From positions 1-24,131 of the IMG/VR virus record IMGVR_UViG_3300042365_000543: a stretch of DNA of 24,131 bases; one strand, given 5' to 3'. Below the pieces are notes generated by a model. That model saw nothing but the letters and a program-made list of their open reading frames with translations, did not search any database and was not told where the DNA came from. This document shows, one piece after another, positions 9,527-19,302 of this stretch. Position numbers and translations under genes: made by a program. The stretch comes from a virus. The stretch's first letter is position 1. The number at the start of each line of letters is the position of its first letter.

Positions 9527-10665
9527 TACGCGGAAGATTAGAATTATACAGAGAATCAGATTGTGGGCAGGAGGAGCTAGTATACTCTGAAGACAATATG
9601 ATTGTAGATGGTGCAGGGGAAACGATTGCTTTTATGTTGACCATTCCTCCTGACGGGTATTCAACGGCTCCTGCAATTTACGATGCGTCAAATTTTTCAA
9701 TTAGATCTTTATCTTTTGGCAAAGATCCTAGAGCTTATTTAGAAAATCTCCACGCATCTGCTGGGATACCTGCGGTTGGTAGGGAACGGGCTGGGTATGT
9801 TCTTTCGTCTGCATATTGGGGGGAAGTTGTTACTTCCACAACATCTGGATATAATGCTAACCCATATTTGCCGGAAGCCCCCTCTCCAATTGATACTAAT
9901 TTAATTAAATTCTCTCAAGGGTTCTTTTCAACATCGGATTTACAGTACCCACATATGTTGGAGGGGCAAAATATTAATTTGGTTCCTTTTTATGGGTCGT
10001 TGCCTTCATCTTTATTTGGTGTGAATGTCTCTAGTTTACCTTTATCTTCTGTGCTTGCAATTGGATCCTATGCTTACGGACCATCAAGTGTCACAGATAC
10101 AACATCATCTTTAGAAATTCAATATAGATACAATAACGGAACACCTTCCGGCATTTTAGTGGCATCCTCTATAATTTCTGCAACTGCTCTTAGTGCTACT
10201 TATAATTCATATGCTAGAAAAGTTATGGATCCTAGAGGATTCATACGAAGATCTCTTTCAGATAATACTGTTGCACAGCAACCAAATTCAGTAATGCTTT
10301 CAACAGTAAATTTATCTAGCAACTGTGAAATTAAAGTTAGACATTCAATAAGAAAAGAAAACGCAGCATTCATAGACCTTTATGGGGGTATTACTTCAAT
10401 GGGTGTGTGGGTATATGATTTAGAAAGAATGCTTGAAAATAATTATGTTCCTCCGTATAACTTTTTTTCTACTTATGTTTTAACAGCCCCTACTGACATA
10501 GATTTACCCGCCTCTGTTATTGATATTACAGGAAACATAAAATATAAATTATTTGCTAAAAAAGTATTTCAAACAAATATACTTAAATCTTCAGATTCTG
10601 GATCAAGTGCTGGAATTAGTAACTACCAAAATTTAACCATTAGTTGGACATTATATTTTATATAA
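9523..10665 (+). CDS. Tail/baseplate structural protein, paralogue of the next gene
   Basis: Function not recognised. The N terminus (RGRLELYRESDCGQEELVYS, then DNMIVDGAGE) aligns with that of the following gene in the pattern G-x-L-E-x-Y...E-E-x-V-[YF]-S-E-x-N-x-I...G-x-G. Both proteins also end in a similar aromatic strand (ISWTLYFI here, FRWTLTF there), so they look like a duplicated fold with different central loops. The body is beta-rich and Ser/Thr/Asn-rich, without membrane segments or signal peptide, as in tail-fibre or collar adaptor proteins. It is coupled to the upstream gene by an ATGA overlap. A role joining the tail protein I-like wedge to fibres is inferred from position. Confidence 0.55.
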   Translation: MIRGRLELYRESDCGQEELVYSEDNMIVDGAGETIAFMLTIPPDGYSTAPAIYDASNFSIRSLSFGKDPRAYLENLHASAGIPAVGRERAGYVLSSAYWGEVVTSTTSGYNANPYLPEAPSPIDTNLIKFSQGFFSTSDLQYPHMLEGQNINLVPFYGSLPSSLFGVNVSSLPLSSVLAIGSYAYGPSSVTDTTSSLEIQYRYNNGTPSGILVASSIISATALSATYNSYARKVMDPRGFIRRSLSDNTVAQQPNSVMLSTVNLSSNCEIKVRHSIRKENAAFIDLYGGITSMGVWVYDLERMLENNYVPPYNFFSTYVLTAPTDIDLPASVIDITGNIKYKLFAKKVFQTNILKSSDSGSSAGISNYQNLTISWTLYFI

Positions 10666-10695
10666 TTTAAAAGAAATGAAGTATATATTAATAGT

Positions 10696-11271
10696 ATGAA
10701 AAATCAAGACACTTATTCCCCAAATGGGTACTTAGAAATATATAAACTTTATCCCTCAGGAAAGGAGGAAATGGTATTTTCAGAAAAAAATACAATTACT
10801 TCCGGTATGGGGATAGGGTTATCTCGAATGTTTTCTGCGTCTGCAAATCAGCCAATTACTGATTTTCAAATAAGATTTTTTCAAGTAGGATATGAAAGCC
10901 CAGACTACTCTGTCTCCACAAATAAATTAAGTAGTGCCTTAGAGATAAATGACTACGGGGCTTCACCAGATGTCATCACCTCAACTTTAAATCAATACGC
11001 AGGCACAACCCTATTAACAAATAAGGCTTTTGTAGAAATTCCATTTAATTTAATAAAAAGAGTAAATAAGAATAGCGTTCAATTTTCTTTATTTTTAGGA
11101 CAAAATACCGCGAATGATTTGCCTACTACATTGAAAGAAATCGGGCTATTTATGAAAAATCCATTGCAGTTAAGCCCGATTGCTCCAATTCTTGTAGCGT
11201 ATAAAACTTTCCCGGAAATAGACAAAACCTCTGAATTCTCATTAATATTCAGATGGACTTTAACTTTCTAA
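10696..11271 (+). CDS. Small tail/baseplate structural protein, paralogue of the preceding gene
   Basis: A 191-residue protein of unknown function. Residues 10-37 (NGYLEIYKLYPSGKEEMVFS and the following SEKNTITSGMG) match the start of the preceding gene product, and the C-terminal strand (FSLIFRWTLTF) matches its end. It is about half as long as its paralogue, and the central loops are missing. A 30-base gap with only a weak purine-rich site (AAAGAAATGAAG) precedes it; this is the longest gap inside the tail operon. The pattern suggests a compact version of the same beta-sandwich adaptor. It could be a fibre-attachment or baseplate-periphery subunit. Confidence 0.55.
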   Translation: MKNQDTYSPNGYLEIYKLYPSGKEEMVFSEKNTITSGMGIGLSRMFSASANQPITDFQIRFFQVGYESPDYSVSTNKLSSALEINDYGASPDVITSTLNQYAGTTLLTNKAFVEIPFNLIKRVNKNSVQFSLFLGQNTANDLPTTLKEIGLFMKNPLQLSPIAPILVAYKTFPEIDKTSEFSLIFRWTLTF

Positions 11272-11280
11272 GGTTGAATT

Positions 11281-14200
11281 ATGCCGTCAGTATCAAACGA
11301 TTTATATTTAGCTAGTGGCAATGTGGGAATCTTAAATTCTTGGACTCCTACTGTAACCAAGTTTGATAGTTCTACTTTTTATAATTGGGAACAAGATAAT
11401 GAACCTATTTATGACTTAGAAGAAAGAACTGAATATTTGTGGGAACGGGTTGGATACCCAATAGCAAATGGGTTTTCTGGCATTCCCGGCAAGGCATTTG
11501 CTGTTTCCGCTGATGCTCCTTTCGCGGGAGAATCTAGTGGCGTTATATTTAAAAGTTTAAGTGCCGTAATAAATGTTCTACCTAATCCAATCACTTACCC
11601 CATTATTATTGAAGTAGCTAGTTGGGGCAATCTAGGTGAATTATGTTTAAAAAATGTAAAGGTAGATAAAGGTTGCAATGGGGCAGGGCTAGAGATTGTA
11701 AATATTAATCACGGAAGAAATTATAAGTTTGATGCCCCCATTATTTATGATTCAGGAAATGATCGGCATCAAGGCGCAACTTATCATTTAACCAGAATTA
11801 GAAATGCTCAATCATTTATTACGAGCGCAGTTATAACTAGTTCAACTGATGGCCCAGACCCTAGAAGTAATTATAATAATAGAGCATATAGTATTCGTGT
11901 TGCTTATGGAACTGCCGCAGTTGGCAACAATGCATCTTATTTAGATGTTCGTGTAGATGGGTCAGCATACCATGGAAGTGGTGTTATTTTTAGGGGAAGT
12001 TTAAACAGCACACTTAATGGTGCTGGCGGTGTATACACTAGTTTACGGGAACCAGCAATATCAACATTTGATGTGTCTACAGTGGATTCTGATACCACCA
12101 CAATTTTAAGTAGAGAGGCTAAAACCACTGGGGACTATCATCAAATTTTCTACTACGGAAATTACTTAAAAAATATAAAGGTAGAAAACTGTACAGGTCC
12201 AATTTACATAAGAAATTTCTGTGTTGACGGTGGATCTGATGATCGAGCAGGCACAGTAACACAAACTGAAGATTACGGATTTGAAATAACAAACTCTGAT
12301 GTGGTTTTGGAAAATAGTTTTGCTTTGCGTTGTAAAAAGGCTGGTTTTAAATTCCAAAATTCAAATATTGCAATTCGTAGAGGAATATTAGCATATAGAA
12401 ATTATGAAGTTAGCAACGGAGGTCTAGGAAGATATACCGACAAAAAATCTTATGGAATACTCGCAGAAAATAGTGTTCTTGACATTCAACCAACTTCATT
12501 TGATTCAGGGCTAAGTTCCGTTGATGGTGTAGATATAGCCTTCCAAACTTCTTACAATGCTGTGGGGCTATCTCTAATTAATTCTAAACTTAAAGGGGGG
12601 ACTGCTGCTAGTGGGCCGACTTTGATAAACAAAGAAGCCACCGTAGTTCATTCATTCTTTAATACTTCTTGTGGTATAGAATTGATAAATTCGGAATATG
12701 ACCATAATGGAATTACCGAAGTATTTAACAATTACACAGGAATGGAAGCAATCAATTCCAATGTTAAACTGCCAATGTTTGTATGCGAGTTTAATAAAAA
12801 TTATGGTTTAAAATCAGACGGGTCTGTGTTTGTCTTAAATCCAAAACTAGTTAAAGTAACTGCAAACTCTGTGTATTCAAACACGGCTTTTGGTAACTAC
12901 ACACAATTTACTTTGTTTAAAAATGGACAAAATCTATACGCAAATAACTCATTAATTACATTCCCAGAAGAAAATTCGATACCGGACAAATTTGGCATAT
13001 TTACAGCAACCCAACCTATTTTAGTTAATAGAATATCAACTACTGTCCCATCTATAAATATTAATAATTCAACAGTTAAACTTGCCCACGCAGTCATAAC
13101 TAGTCACCAAAACAACTTTTTCAATACAAATGCTGTGTTTGGCGCATGCATTCATGCGGACAATAATTCAAATGTAAAGATACAAGGATCCAAATCAGGC
13201 CCAAATATTTTATTGGGATATGGATCAGACACTGTTGGAAATGTAGCTGCTGTACATGTTAATAAAAATTCTTCAATTGAATTTAACGGACCTACATTAA
13301 TAGGTGAGGCCGGAGTCGATGTTTTAGCAGAGAATAATTCTGTTGTTAAATTTGCTCCGCATACAAATTCAAACGGCAACCTAGATGTTTCTGGTTGGAA
13401 TCTAGTAGATAATAAAAATCATACAAAAGTTGAGTTGCATGCAATTAGAGCTTGTTTAATTGCGGATAATAAATCTCAAATAATCATGGAACATTTAGGT
13501 GATTTCCATGATACATGGGGAGCATACTCAAGTAGTGTAGATTATAATTTCGAAAATGCTTTGGCTACTTCTGCATACACATCCAAGGGGTATATGCAGT
13601 TCTTCACTAACGGACAATACAATGAGGCTATTCAAGCTAGTGCAGGGAGATATAACTTACCCGCCATTTCTTACAACACCACTGACGGATACTTCCTTGT
13701 AGACCCATACAGCACCAACCCAACCACAAATGCCGAAGAGCATCTCAAGTACTCTACCGGAGGTATGTGTGTCAGAGCACTTCACGGGAGTGATGTAAAA
13801 GTATTTAATGTACATTTCCCCGCAGGCTGGGCACAAGCTGATGGGATTTATTATGATGCTTCTGCGACAAATTGCGAAATGTTGCGTATATGGAACATTT
13901 GTGATGATTCCACATTTGAAGCTGCTTATTGTTCTGTAAGTAGCCTATACCCTTCACTTGCAGGATATCGTGGGCCTTCTGCTGTTTGGTTGTCAGGAAC
14001 AGGACAAACTGCAAATACTTACCCAAGCTCAACACCGGATACAGGAACTTTGGCTACTTTAGATTACTATGGAGCTTCTGGGGCCAATACTGGAACTAAT
14101 TATGGGCCATTTAGATTGTATTTCTCGCCAAATAGTAGAGCTAAGTTCTTGACTACATCAGCCTCCAATGGCGTGGATCAAGGCGTTCCGTATCAAGTTT

Positions 14201-14538
14201 TAGCACAAGGCTATAATCCCTCTGGGGCGTGTAGCGCAGTTGGGGCTTCTGCCGTATCAGGTCTGTATGCTGATATAACCTCCGCACAGTTCTATTTTGT
14301 TTCAGCCATGTTGGATCCAAGCTACTTTAACAGAATTAGACTTGATGAATCTGCTGCCAATACTTGGGCTAATGCCAAACATAATGGAATAGCAAAATCA
14401 GGAAGGTTTAAGTTGGTAACATTGTATAGAGCTACAGCATCAACTGAACCCGGATCCCAAGCGTTTACTGCAACTACTGCTAAGTATGGACAAGGGCTAA
14501 GATCTGCCGAAATATTTGATTTAAGGAGAAGTAACTAA
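11281..14538 (+). CDS. Tail fibre/tailspike-like protein with parallel beta-helix region
   Basis: A probable host-facing fibre or spike. The N terminus carries W36-E-x-D-N-x-P-x-x-x-L-x-E, a motif also present near the N terminus of the next gene product and probably a baseplate anchor. From about residue 285 to 720 the chain is made of short repeating strands with Asn/Ser-rich turns (ITNSDVVLENSFALRC, FQNSNIAIRRGILAYR, LAENSVLDIQ, VNKNSSIEFNGPTLIG, LAENNSVVKFAP). This is typical of right-handed parallel beta-helices in phage adhesins and pectate-lyase-like folds. The C-terminal 350 residues are Ser/Gly/Tyr-rich and contain compact beta segments. I cannot identify catalytic residues, so depolymerase activity is not claimed. 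A good AAGG site (11270-11273) precedes the ATG, and the stop overlaps the next start by one base. Confidence 0.7.
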   Translation: MPSVSNDLYLASGNVGILNSWTPTVTKFDSSTFYNWEQDNEPIYDLEERTEYLWERVGYPIANGFSGIPGKAFAVSADAPFAGESSGVIFKSLSAVINVLPNPITYPIIIEVASWGNLGELCLKNVKVDKGCNGAGLEIVNINHGRNYKFDAPIIYDSGNDRHQGATYHLTRIRNAQSFITSAVITSSTDGPDPRSNYNNRAYSIRVAYGTAAVGNNASYLDVRVDGSAYHGSGVIFRGSLNSTLNGAGGVYTSLREPAISTFDVSTVDSDTTTILSREAKTTGDYHQIFYYGNYLKNIKVENCTGPIYIRNFCVDGGSDDRAGTVTQTEDYGFEITNSDVVLENSFALRCKKAGFKFQNSNIAIRRGILAYRNYEVSNGGLGRYTDKKSYGILAENSVLDIQPTSFDSGLSSVDGVDIAFQTSYNAVGLSLINSKLKGGTAASGPTLINKEATVVHSFFNTSCGIELINSEYDHNGITEVFNNYTGMEAINSNVKLPMFVCEFNKNYGLKSDGSVFVLNPKLVKVTANSVYSNTAFGNYTQFTLFKNGQNLYANNSLITFPEENSIPDKFGIFTATQPILVNRISTTVPSININNSTVKLAHAVITSHQNNFFNTNAVFGACIHADNNSNVKIQGSKSGPNILLGYGSDTVGNVAAVHVNKNSSIEFNGPTLIGEAGVDVLAENNSVVKFAPHTNSNGNLDVSGWNLVDNKNHTKVELHAIRACLIADNKSQIIMEHLGDFHDTWGAYSSSVDYNFENALATSAYTSKGYMQFFTNGQYNEAIQASAGRYNLPAISYNTTDGYFLVDPYSTNPTTNAEEHLKYSTGGMCVRALHGSDVKVFNVHFPAGWAQADGIYYDASATNCEMLRIWNICDDSTFEAAYCSVSSLYPSLAGYRGPSAVWLSGTGQTANTYPSSTPDTGTLATLDYYGASGANTGTNYGPFRLYFSPNSRAKFLTTSASNGVDQGVPYQVLAQGYNPSGACSAVGASAVSGLYADITSAQFYFVSAMLDPSYFNRIRLDESAANTWANAKHNGIAKSGRFKLVTLYRATASTEPGSQAFTATTAKYGQGLRSAEIFDLRRSN

Positions 14539-16793
14539 TGTCTGGTTTTTTGCCAAGTAACTATAAGTTTGTTGACCCTATTCGTTATTTTAAGGAAAAC
14601 GATCCTTACTATTGGGAAGTAGATAATATCCCACTAAAACAATTACAAGAAAATTGCTTGTGGTTGAAGGATCAGTTACAATTAAATGTTATTTCAGAAG
14701 GGATAAACAGAGAAGATTTTAATGAATTAAAACCTTATGTAACTGGCTTCGATAATGTCCTGCGCGTGAAGGCAGGCAGATTTACAGCTAGGATAAACGA
14801 TGCCTACAATAAATCCCCTATTCAAAAACTAGAACTTATTACGGGAACAGGTATAAATTCTTTACTTGGGGCAAGTATTGGTTCTACCTTTGCCCCATCT
14901 AGATACAAAACTTTAACGGGAGCTGAATATGCAACTACCTTATTTACAGCGTTGCAAGAGTACAGCACATCTGCATTTAACTTAAATGGATTGACTGAAA
15001 GGGTTTTATCTTGGCCTTACACAAACCCAAACAATATAGGGCCAACAGTAACCATCAGCAACAATACCCCAAGCTTCCCAGAAGGGCAATGGCCTGTATT
15101 GTCAGCTCGGTCATTCTTCAACCAAATATTGAGCACAGACAACTTGCAAGATTTATCAGTTGAGTTTTGCAGACAATTCAGAGGAGTGGCTAGAACCGCT
15201 GTAGTAGATGTTCCTGAAGAACTCACTCTTCAAATTCCTGAATTTGATGCTCAAGATTTTTTCGTATTGACTTCTGATGGTACACCTATTTACATCCCAG
15301 AAGGACAACTAGAATATCGAATTGATTTAGCTTTTATTTACAGTAAACCAATAGACACTTCTTCTAGTTATATTCAAGAATATACGGGGCAATTACCGAA
15401 AGAGATAACAAAACCAACTCTAGGTATTTTAAGAGGTGCTGGGGTTGGTTTAAAAGATAGAGAAAATGTAAATCAATCAACATCCCCATTCACAAATAAT
15501 AGTTTGATCGCGGCTGATGGGAAATCTAGTATAATGGCCCATGCTGCGGATAAAGCAGTTATTACAAATGGATTCCAATCAGCACAAATAGACATTCATG
15601 GATCGTTCCCAAGCCCAGATGATTTGATGAATTTGGCTCCTGTGATTTCGGAGAAATTGTCCGACTCAGATCCAAGGTTGGTAGGTCAATCAATACTTCC
15701 TGTTGCGTATATTGTAGTTAGAAAAAATCCAACTTTTGCAGCGGGAGTCGCCGTTGTTAACGAATCAGATATTTTGGACATACGCCCATTCTTCCGTACA
15801 ACTGAATTAACTTACAATGAACGCGCTGGTATCGCTGCTGCCATACCATCACCGTCTTTGGCTAATCCTGTTGCTACGAAATATGTAGTAGAAAATGCAG
15901 TTCAAAATATTAAGACTTATGTGGATTCTAATTTTGAACCCAAAATAATAAATCAACCAAGACGACCTTTAGTTTTAGCCGGGGGCATTATTCAAGGGGG
16001 ATCTTTGTTTGGGGCTGAGGGGGTTTTGCTAGCATTAAATCCGGCTACGGATTTAGGATATGCTGTAACTCAATATCCGGGGTGGGATTTTGCTAAATGG
16101 TGGCAAGATCCTACCGTCCCCGCGAGAGGCGGCGGAACCGCCCCAAAAGGAACAAGAAGGGGGGATTGGTTAGACATATCCATAGCCGGGGCTTTTACGC
16201 AAGGGTCTACCGAATATGGGGCCACTTTAACTCCGCTGCAAGCGAGGTATAATGGCAATGATTTCGAAGGGTTTATTCGCTACAATGTAAAAGCTGCAAT
16301 GTGCAGAAGAACGATAAGAATTCCAAAAAATACCATCCCCTCAGGCTATCAAAAAATTTCTTTAATTCCCTCTTACAGATATTGTGCTCCTCGGTCTACT
16401 ATAGGACAAGATGATGATAGATCACATTTTCATCAATTTTGTGGGTTATACTCAGAAAGAAGAGAGACTGCAACCGATATAATTTTTATATTATATTCTA
16501 TTACTAGTCACTCAAGCTATGCCCCGGGTAATTCGGATGTTGTGGCTTGGGCAGATGGTAGAGAGGGGGAAGGTTTAAATAACTATTATATTCATGCCGA
16601 AGGGATGAGACTAATGCCAGATTTTACGGGTGATGGATTACCCCCGGGGGAGTCTTCTATGTCATTCGGGGGCTGTACATACCCCACCGTTGAATTTACA
16701 ATAGTTGGATACCCCTCTGGGTTTTATTCAGTAGATGGAAGAAATAATACCGCAGAAAACCCCGAATTAGTTATATCTTTAAATAATGCATGA
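14538..16793 (+). CDS. Baseplate or fibre structural protein with W-E-x-D-N N-terminal motif
   Basis: Function not recognised beyond a structural role. Residues 24-47 (YYWEVDNIPLKQLQENCLWL and following) carry the motif shared with the preceding beta-helix protein, here W26-E-x-D-N-x-P-L-x-x-L-Q-E. This suggests both dock on the same baseplate partner. A second segment (VPEELTLQIPEFDAQDFFVL, then EYRIDLAFIYSKP) and a later run of small hydrophobic strands (RRPLVLAGGIIQGGSLFGAE) suggest successive beta domains. The C-terminal 180 residues contain Tyr/Arg-rich stretches and a Gly/Pro-rich loop. No transmembrane segment or enzymatic motif was seen. Start and stop positions fit coupling with both neighbours. 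Confidence 0.55.
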   Translation: MSGFLPSNYKFVDPIRYFKENDPYYWEVDNIPLKQLQENCLWLKDQLQLNVISEGINREDFNELKPYVTGFDNVLRVKAGRFTARINDAYNKSPIQKLELITGTGINSLLGASIGSTFAPSRYKTLTGAEYATTLFTALQEYSTSAFNLNGLTERVLSWPYTNPNNIGPTVTISNNTPSFPEGQWPVLSARSFFNQILSTDNLQDLSVEFCRQFRGVARTAVVDVPEELTLQIPEFDAQDFFVLTSDGTPIYIPEGQLEYRIDLAFIYSKPIDTSSSYIQEYTGQLPKEITKPTLGILRGAGVGLKDRENVNQSTSPFTNNSLIAADGKSSIMAHAADKAVITNGFQSAQIDIHGSFPSPDDLMNLAPVISEKLSDSDPRLVGQSILPVAYIVVRKNPTFAAGVAVVNESDILDIRPFFRTTELTYNERAGIAAAIPSPSLANPVATKYVVENAVQNIKTYVDSNFEPKIINQPRRPLVLAGGIIQGGSLFGAEGVLLALNPATDLGYAVTQYPGWDFAKWWQDPTVPARGGGTAPKGTRRGDWLDISIAGAFTQGSTEYGATLTPLQARYNGNDFEGFIRYNVKAAMCRRTIRIPKNTIPSGYQKISLIPSYRYCAPRSTIGQDDDRSHFHQFCGLYSERRETATDIIFILYSITSHSSYAPGNSDVVAWADGREGEGLNNYYIHAEGMRLMPDFTGDGLPPGESSMSFGGCTYPTVEFTIVGYPSGFYSVDGRNNTAENPELVISLNNA

Positions 16794-16802
16794 TGATTAA
16801 AC

Positions 16803-19301
16803 ATGGCAATAATCGATCCATTAGATCCGTGCTTATTGTTTTATCCGGGTGAATTGCCAGAGGATGTAACTAACTCTATTGATGGTGGAGTAATTACGGT
16901 TCCAAATGGAACTAAAGCTAACGCAGATCCAATTGACCCTGTGACTTGGGAGGAGCCTCCTGTGCCCCCACGACCCCCAATAGACCCGGGGGAGCCTACT
17001 GGACCCGGAGGTCCCGGAGACCCCGGTGGCCCCGGAGATGATGATGGCCCGGGGGATCCCGGTGGTCCTGATGGGCCGGGAGATCCAGAGGGTCCGGGTG
17101 GGCCAATAGATGATGGTGGGGATGATGACGGACCCCCAACAGTTATAAAATGGAAATGCGAAACAATTACCCACTATATTGACGGATTTGGTGGGACTGT
17201 AACCGTAGTTAGAAAAGTTTGTACTTCTACTACAGATGCTAACGCCCCATTCAACACATTATCGGAATGTGTAGCCGAATGTCAGTCTGTAACAGTATTA
17301 GATGAAGGGGAAACTCAAACACCAACAGAAACAGAACCAGAACCTCCGGGGGAAGGTGGAAATAACCCTGATGAAAATGATGATGGCCCGGGTGGGGAAA
17401 TTATAATAACCCCCGGGGGGCCTCAAACTCCGATAGAACCAGAGGACCCGGATACTGAATATGATGAGGGGGAAATCACTTACTCCGCAGATGCTGTAGC
17501 TACATTACCAAATTATTTCCCTACAGTAGACACAACACAAACAACAGAATTTTTGGAGCAAGGCAACCAAACCACAATCTTTGCATCCTTGCAAGCTCCA
17601 ACTATTAACTATTTAATCAGACAACCTCCCGTTGGATCAATCAAAGCGATTAATGAAAAATTAAAAAAACTTAATCCTAACAAAATAAAAGATTCAGTAT
17701 CTAAAAATTTTGCTGATATTATTTATAATTTGGTTGAGCCTGATGGTCGAAGAGTGCCGGATTCTAGAATAAGCACTTCCTTGCAAATGTATTTATTACA
17801 AGGAAAAGCTCGAAAAATAAATACTAGTTATTTACTAAAACTACAAATAAGAGCAATTCTTGGACAAGCAACTACTACCACAAGATTTATAAATTACATT
17901 GATTCCAGATATTCTCCCAACCAAATAAATCCTTTAGTTAATCGTGTGTTGAATATGGGAAGATTGAACGCTACCAGAACAACGCAAAGGTCTATTACTC
18001 CAAATAGCCAAAGAGGAGTTGCTAGAGCATTACAAAGTGCTAAATCTTTGGATTATAGAAGGTATACCGACGCTAAATCAGAGCACTTGAAATTGTGGAA
18101 CATTCTACCTGAAGATATTTATGCACGAATTACGGTTGCGGATCAAGATGGAAATACAAGTAGATTAAATGTTAAAAATGATTTATCCCTCCTAGCCACA
18201 GCTAGCGGAAGTCAACCAATTAGAGTTCCCATAAACAATTACTTATTTAATATTTATGTAGATACTGCATCAGGCACGGTAACTGTTCCCGCAGATTCTG
18301 AATTAGACAGAGCCGTAACTTTAAATAACAAAGTAGAGCAAGCGTGTTTGTTTGATTCGGGTGTGGAAAAAGAATATGTGTTAAAAGTAACATCTCCGTC
18401 TGATTTAAATATAGAATTGACTTATGATGTTTCTGCACCCCGTCCAAATCATTATGTCTTAATTTTAGATGCATCTACAATACAAGATGCGGAAGTTAAA
18501 AAATCTCCATTCGTTAGGACATCTCTTGCTAATTACAGATTGGAAACAAATGCATCTACGATTCAAGATGCGCTTAAATTTAGAATTTATCCATGGCAAG
18601 TAATGCCTGTGTATCATGACGATCCATTATTGGCGCATTTTACAACCAGTTCTACTTATCAAGTTGAATTTAATGACTTTAGTTTAGAGGAATTTGGTGA
18701 TGATATAAGTGGACCAATATTCATAAGAAGAATACCAAAAGCTATTTTAGTATTACCTACGGACAGATATGATTATTTAATCTACAATGGGCAATCTCGC
18801 CTAGATGATTGGAATGTAAGATCATTAAATTTTGTTTTAAGTCCTGATCCTAACTATTATGATGTAGGACTTAGGTCTAGTTGGACTAAAATTAATTTAG
18901 CATATCCAAACACAGACATAGAAAATAATATTTCTGAACATGGAATATTTGCAACATACGAGACTTCAGTTCCAATAATAAATAATACTTATGTAAATCA
19001 AGTTGAACCCACTCGAACAGAAAATGGATTTAGGGTGGCGGTAAAAGTAGCATCTGGATTAAATGATGCTTATAATACTAATAATGGAATTCTATGGTCT
19101 GATGTTTATTCTAGGTTAACTGAACAACAATATAAGACTCATAAATTAAATATATCCGATAGAATGTTAGAAAAATTAAGAAAAGGGGAAAAGACTGGAT
19201 CCCGGTTAGTTCATGATAAAGGTCAGTCCTTATTGACTAGATTAACTGGATTAAAACAAAATAAAACTAATCCATTCCCCATTTATTTAACTAGAGAATA
19301 A
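16803..19301 (+). CDS. Tail/appendage protein with collagen-like Pro/Gly stalk and four-cysteine module
   Basis: An unusual 832-residue structural protein. Residues about 52-112 are a low-complexity Pro/Gly/Asp stretch in which Pro recurs mostly every third residue (GEP TGP GGP GDP GGP), recalling collagen-like stalks of phage fibres. It is followed by a compact cysteine module: C119, C140, C156, C160, with WKCE, VRKVC and LSECVAEC, similar in pattern to small disulphide domains seen in other phage proteins. A second acidic Pro/Gly spacer covers about 165-225. The remaining 600 residues are beta-rich with a basic helical part near 280-430 and no recognised family. The phrase ASTIQDA occurs twice, 27 residues apart. 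The stalk locally raises the GC content well above its neighbours. A surface or host-binding role is inferred. Confidence 0.6.
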   Translation: MAIIDPLDPCLLFYPGELPEDVTNSIDGGVITVPNGTKANADPIDPVTWEEPPVPPRPPIDPGEPTGPGGPGDPGGPGDDDGPGDPGGPDGPGDPEGPGGPIDDGGDDDGPPTVIKWKCETITHYIDGFGGTVTVVRKVCTSTTDANAPFNTLSECVAECQSVTVLDEGETQTPTETEPEPPGEGGNNPDENDDGPGGEIIITPGGPQTPIEPEDPDTEYDEGEITYSADAVATLPNYFPTVDTTQTTEFLEQGNQTTIFASLQAPTINYLIRQPPVGSIKAINEKLKKLNPNKIKDSVSKNFADIIYNLVEPDGRRVPDSRISTSLQMYLLQGKARKINTSYLLKLQIRAILGQATTTTRFINYIDSRYSPNQINPLVNRVLNMGRLNATRTTQRSITPNSQRGVARALQSAKSLDYRRYTDAKSEHLKLWNILPEDIYARITVADQDGNTSRLNVKNDLSLLATASGSQPIRVPINNYLFNIYVDTASGTVTVPADSELDRAVTLNNKVEQACLFDSGVEKEYVLKVTSPSDLNIELTYDVSAPRPNHYVLILDASTIQDAEVKKSPFVRTSLANYRLETNASTIQDALKFRIYPWQVMPVYHDDPLLAHFTTSSTYQVEFNDFSLEEFGDDISGPIFIRRIPKAILVLPTDRYDYLIYNGQSRLDDWNVRSLNFVLSPDPNYYDVGLRSSWTKINLAYPNTDIENNISEHGIFATYETSVPIINNTYVNQVEPTRTENGFRVAVKVASGLNDAYNTNNGILWSDVYSRLTEQQYKTHKLNISDRMLEKLRKGEKTGSRLVHDKGQSLLTRLTGLKQNKTNPFPIYLTRE

Positions 19302-19302
19302 A

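Noticed and set aside
16640-17420. Many GGGG/CCCC and CCCGGG tracts
   Set aside because: Striking for AT-rich DNA, but mostly explained by Gly and Pro codons; without genome-wide counts no claim of selection can be made.
6680-17830. AATAAATA/GATAAATA late-promoter-like strings inside genes (for example near 6686, 7618, 17818)
   Set aside because: They lie inside coding sequence without a gene start nearby and are expected by chance in AT-rich DNA.
18471-18572. Near-repeat of 21 bases (ASTIQDA twice, 27 residues apart)
   Set aside because: Only seven residues match and the flanking residues do not align, so it is not a convincing domain duplication.
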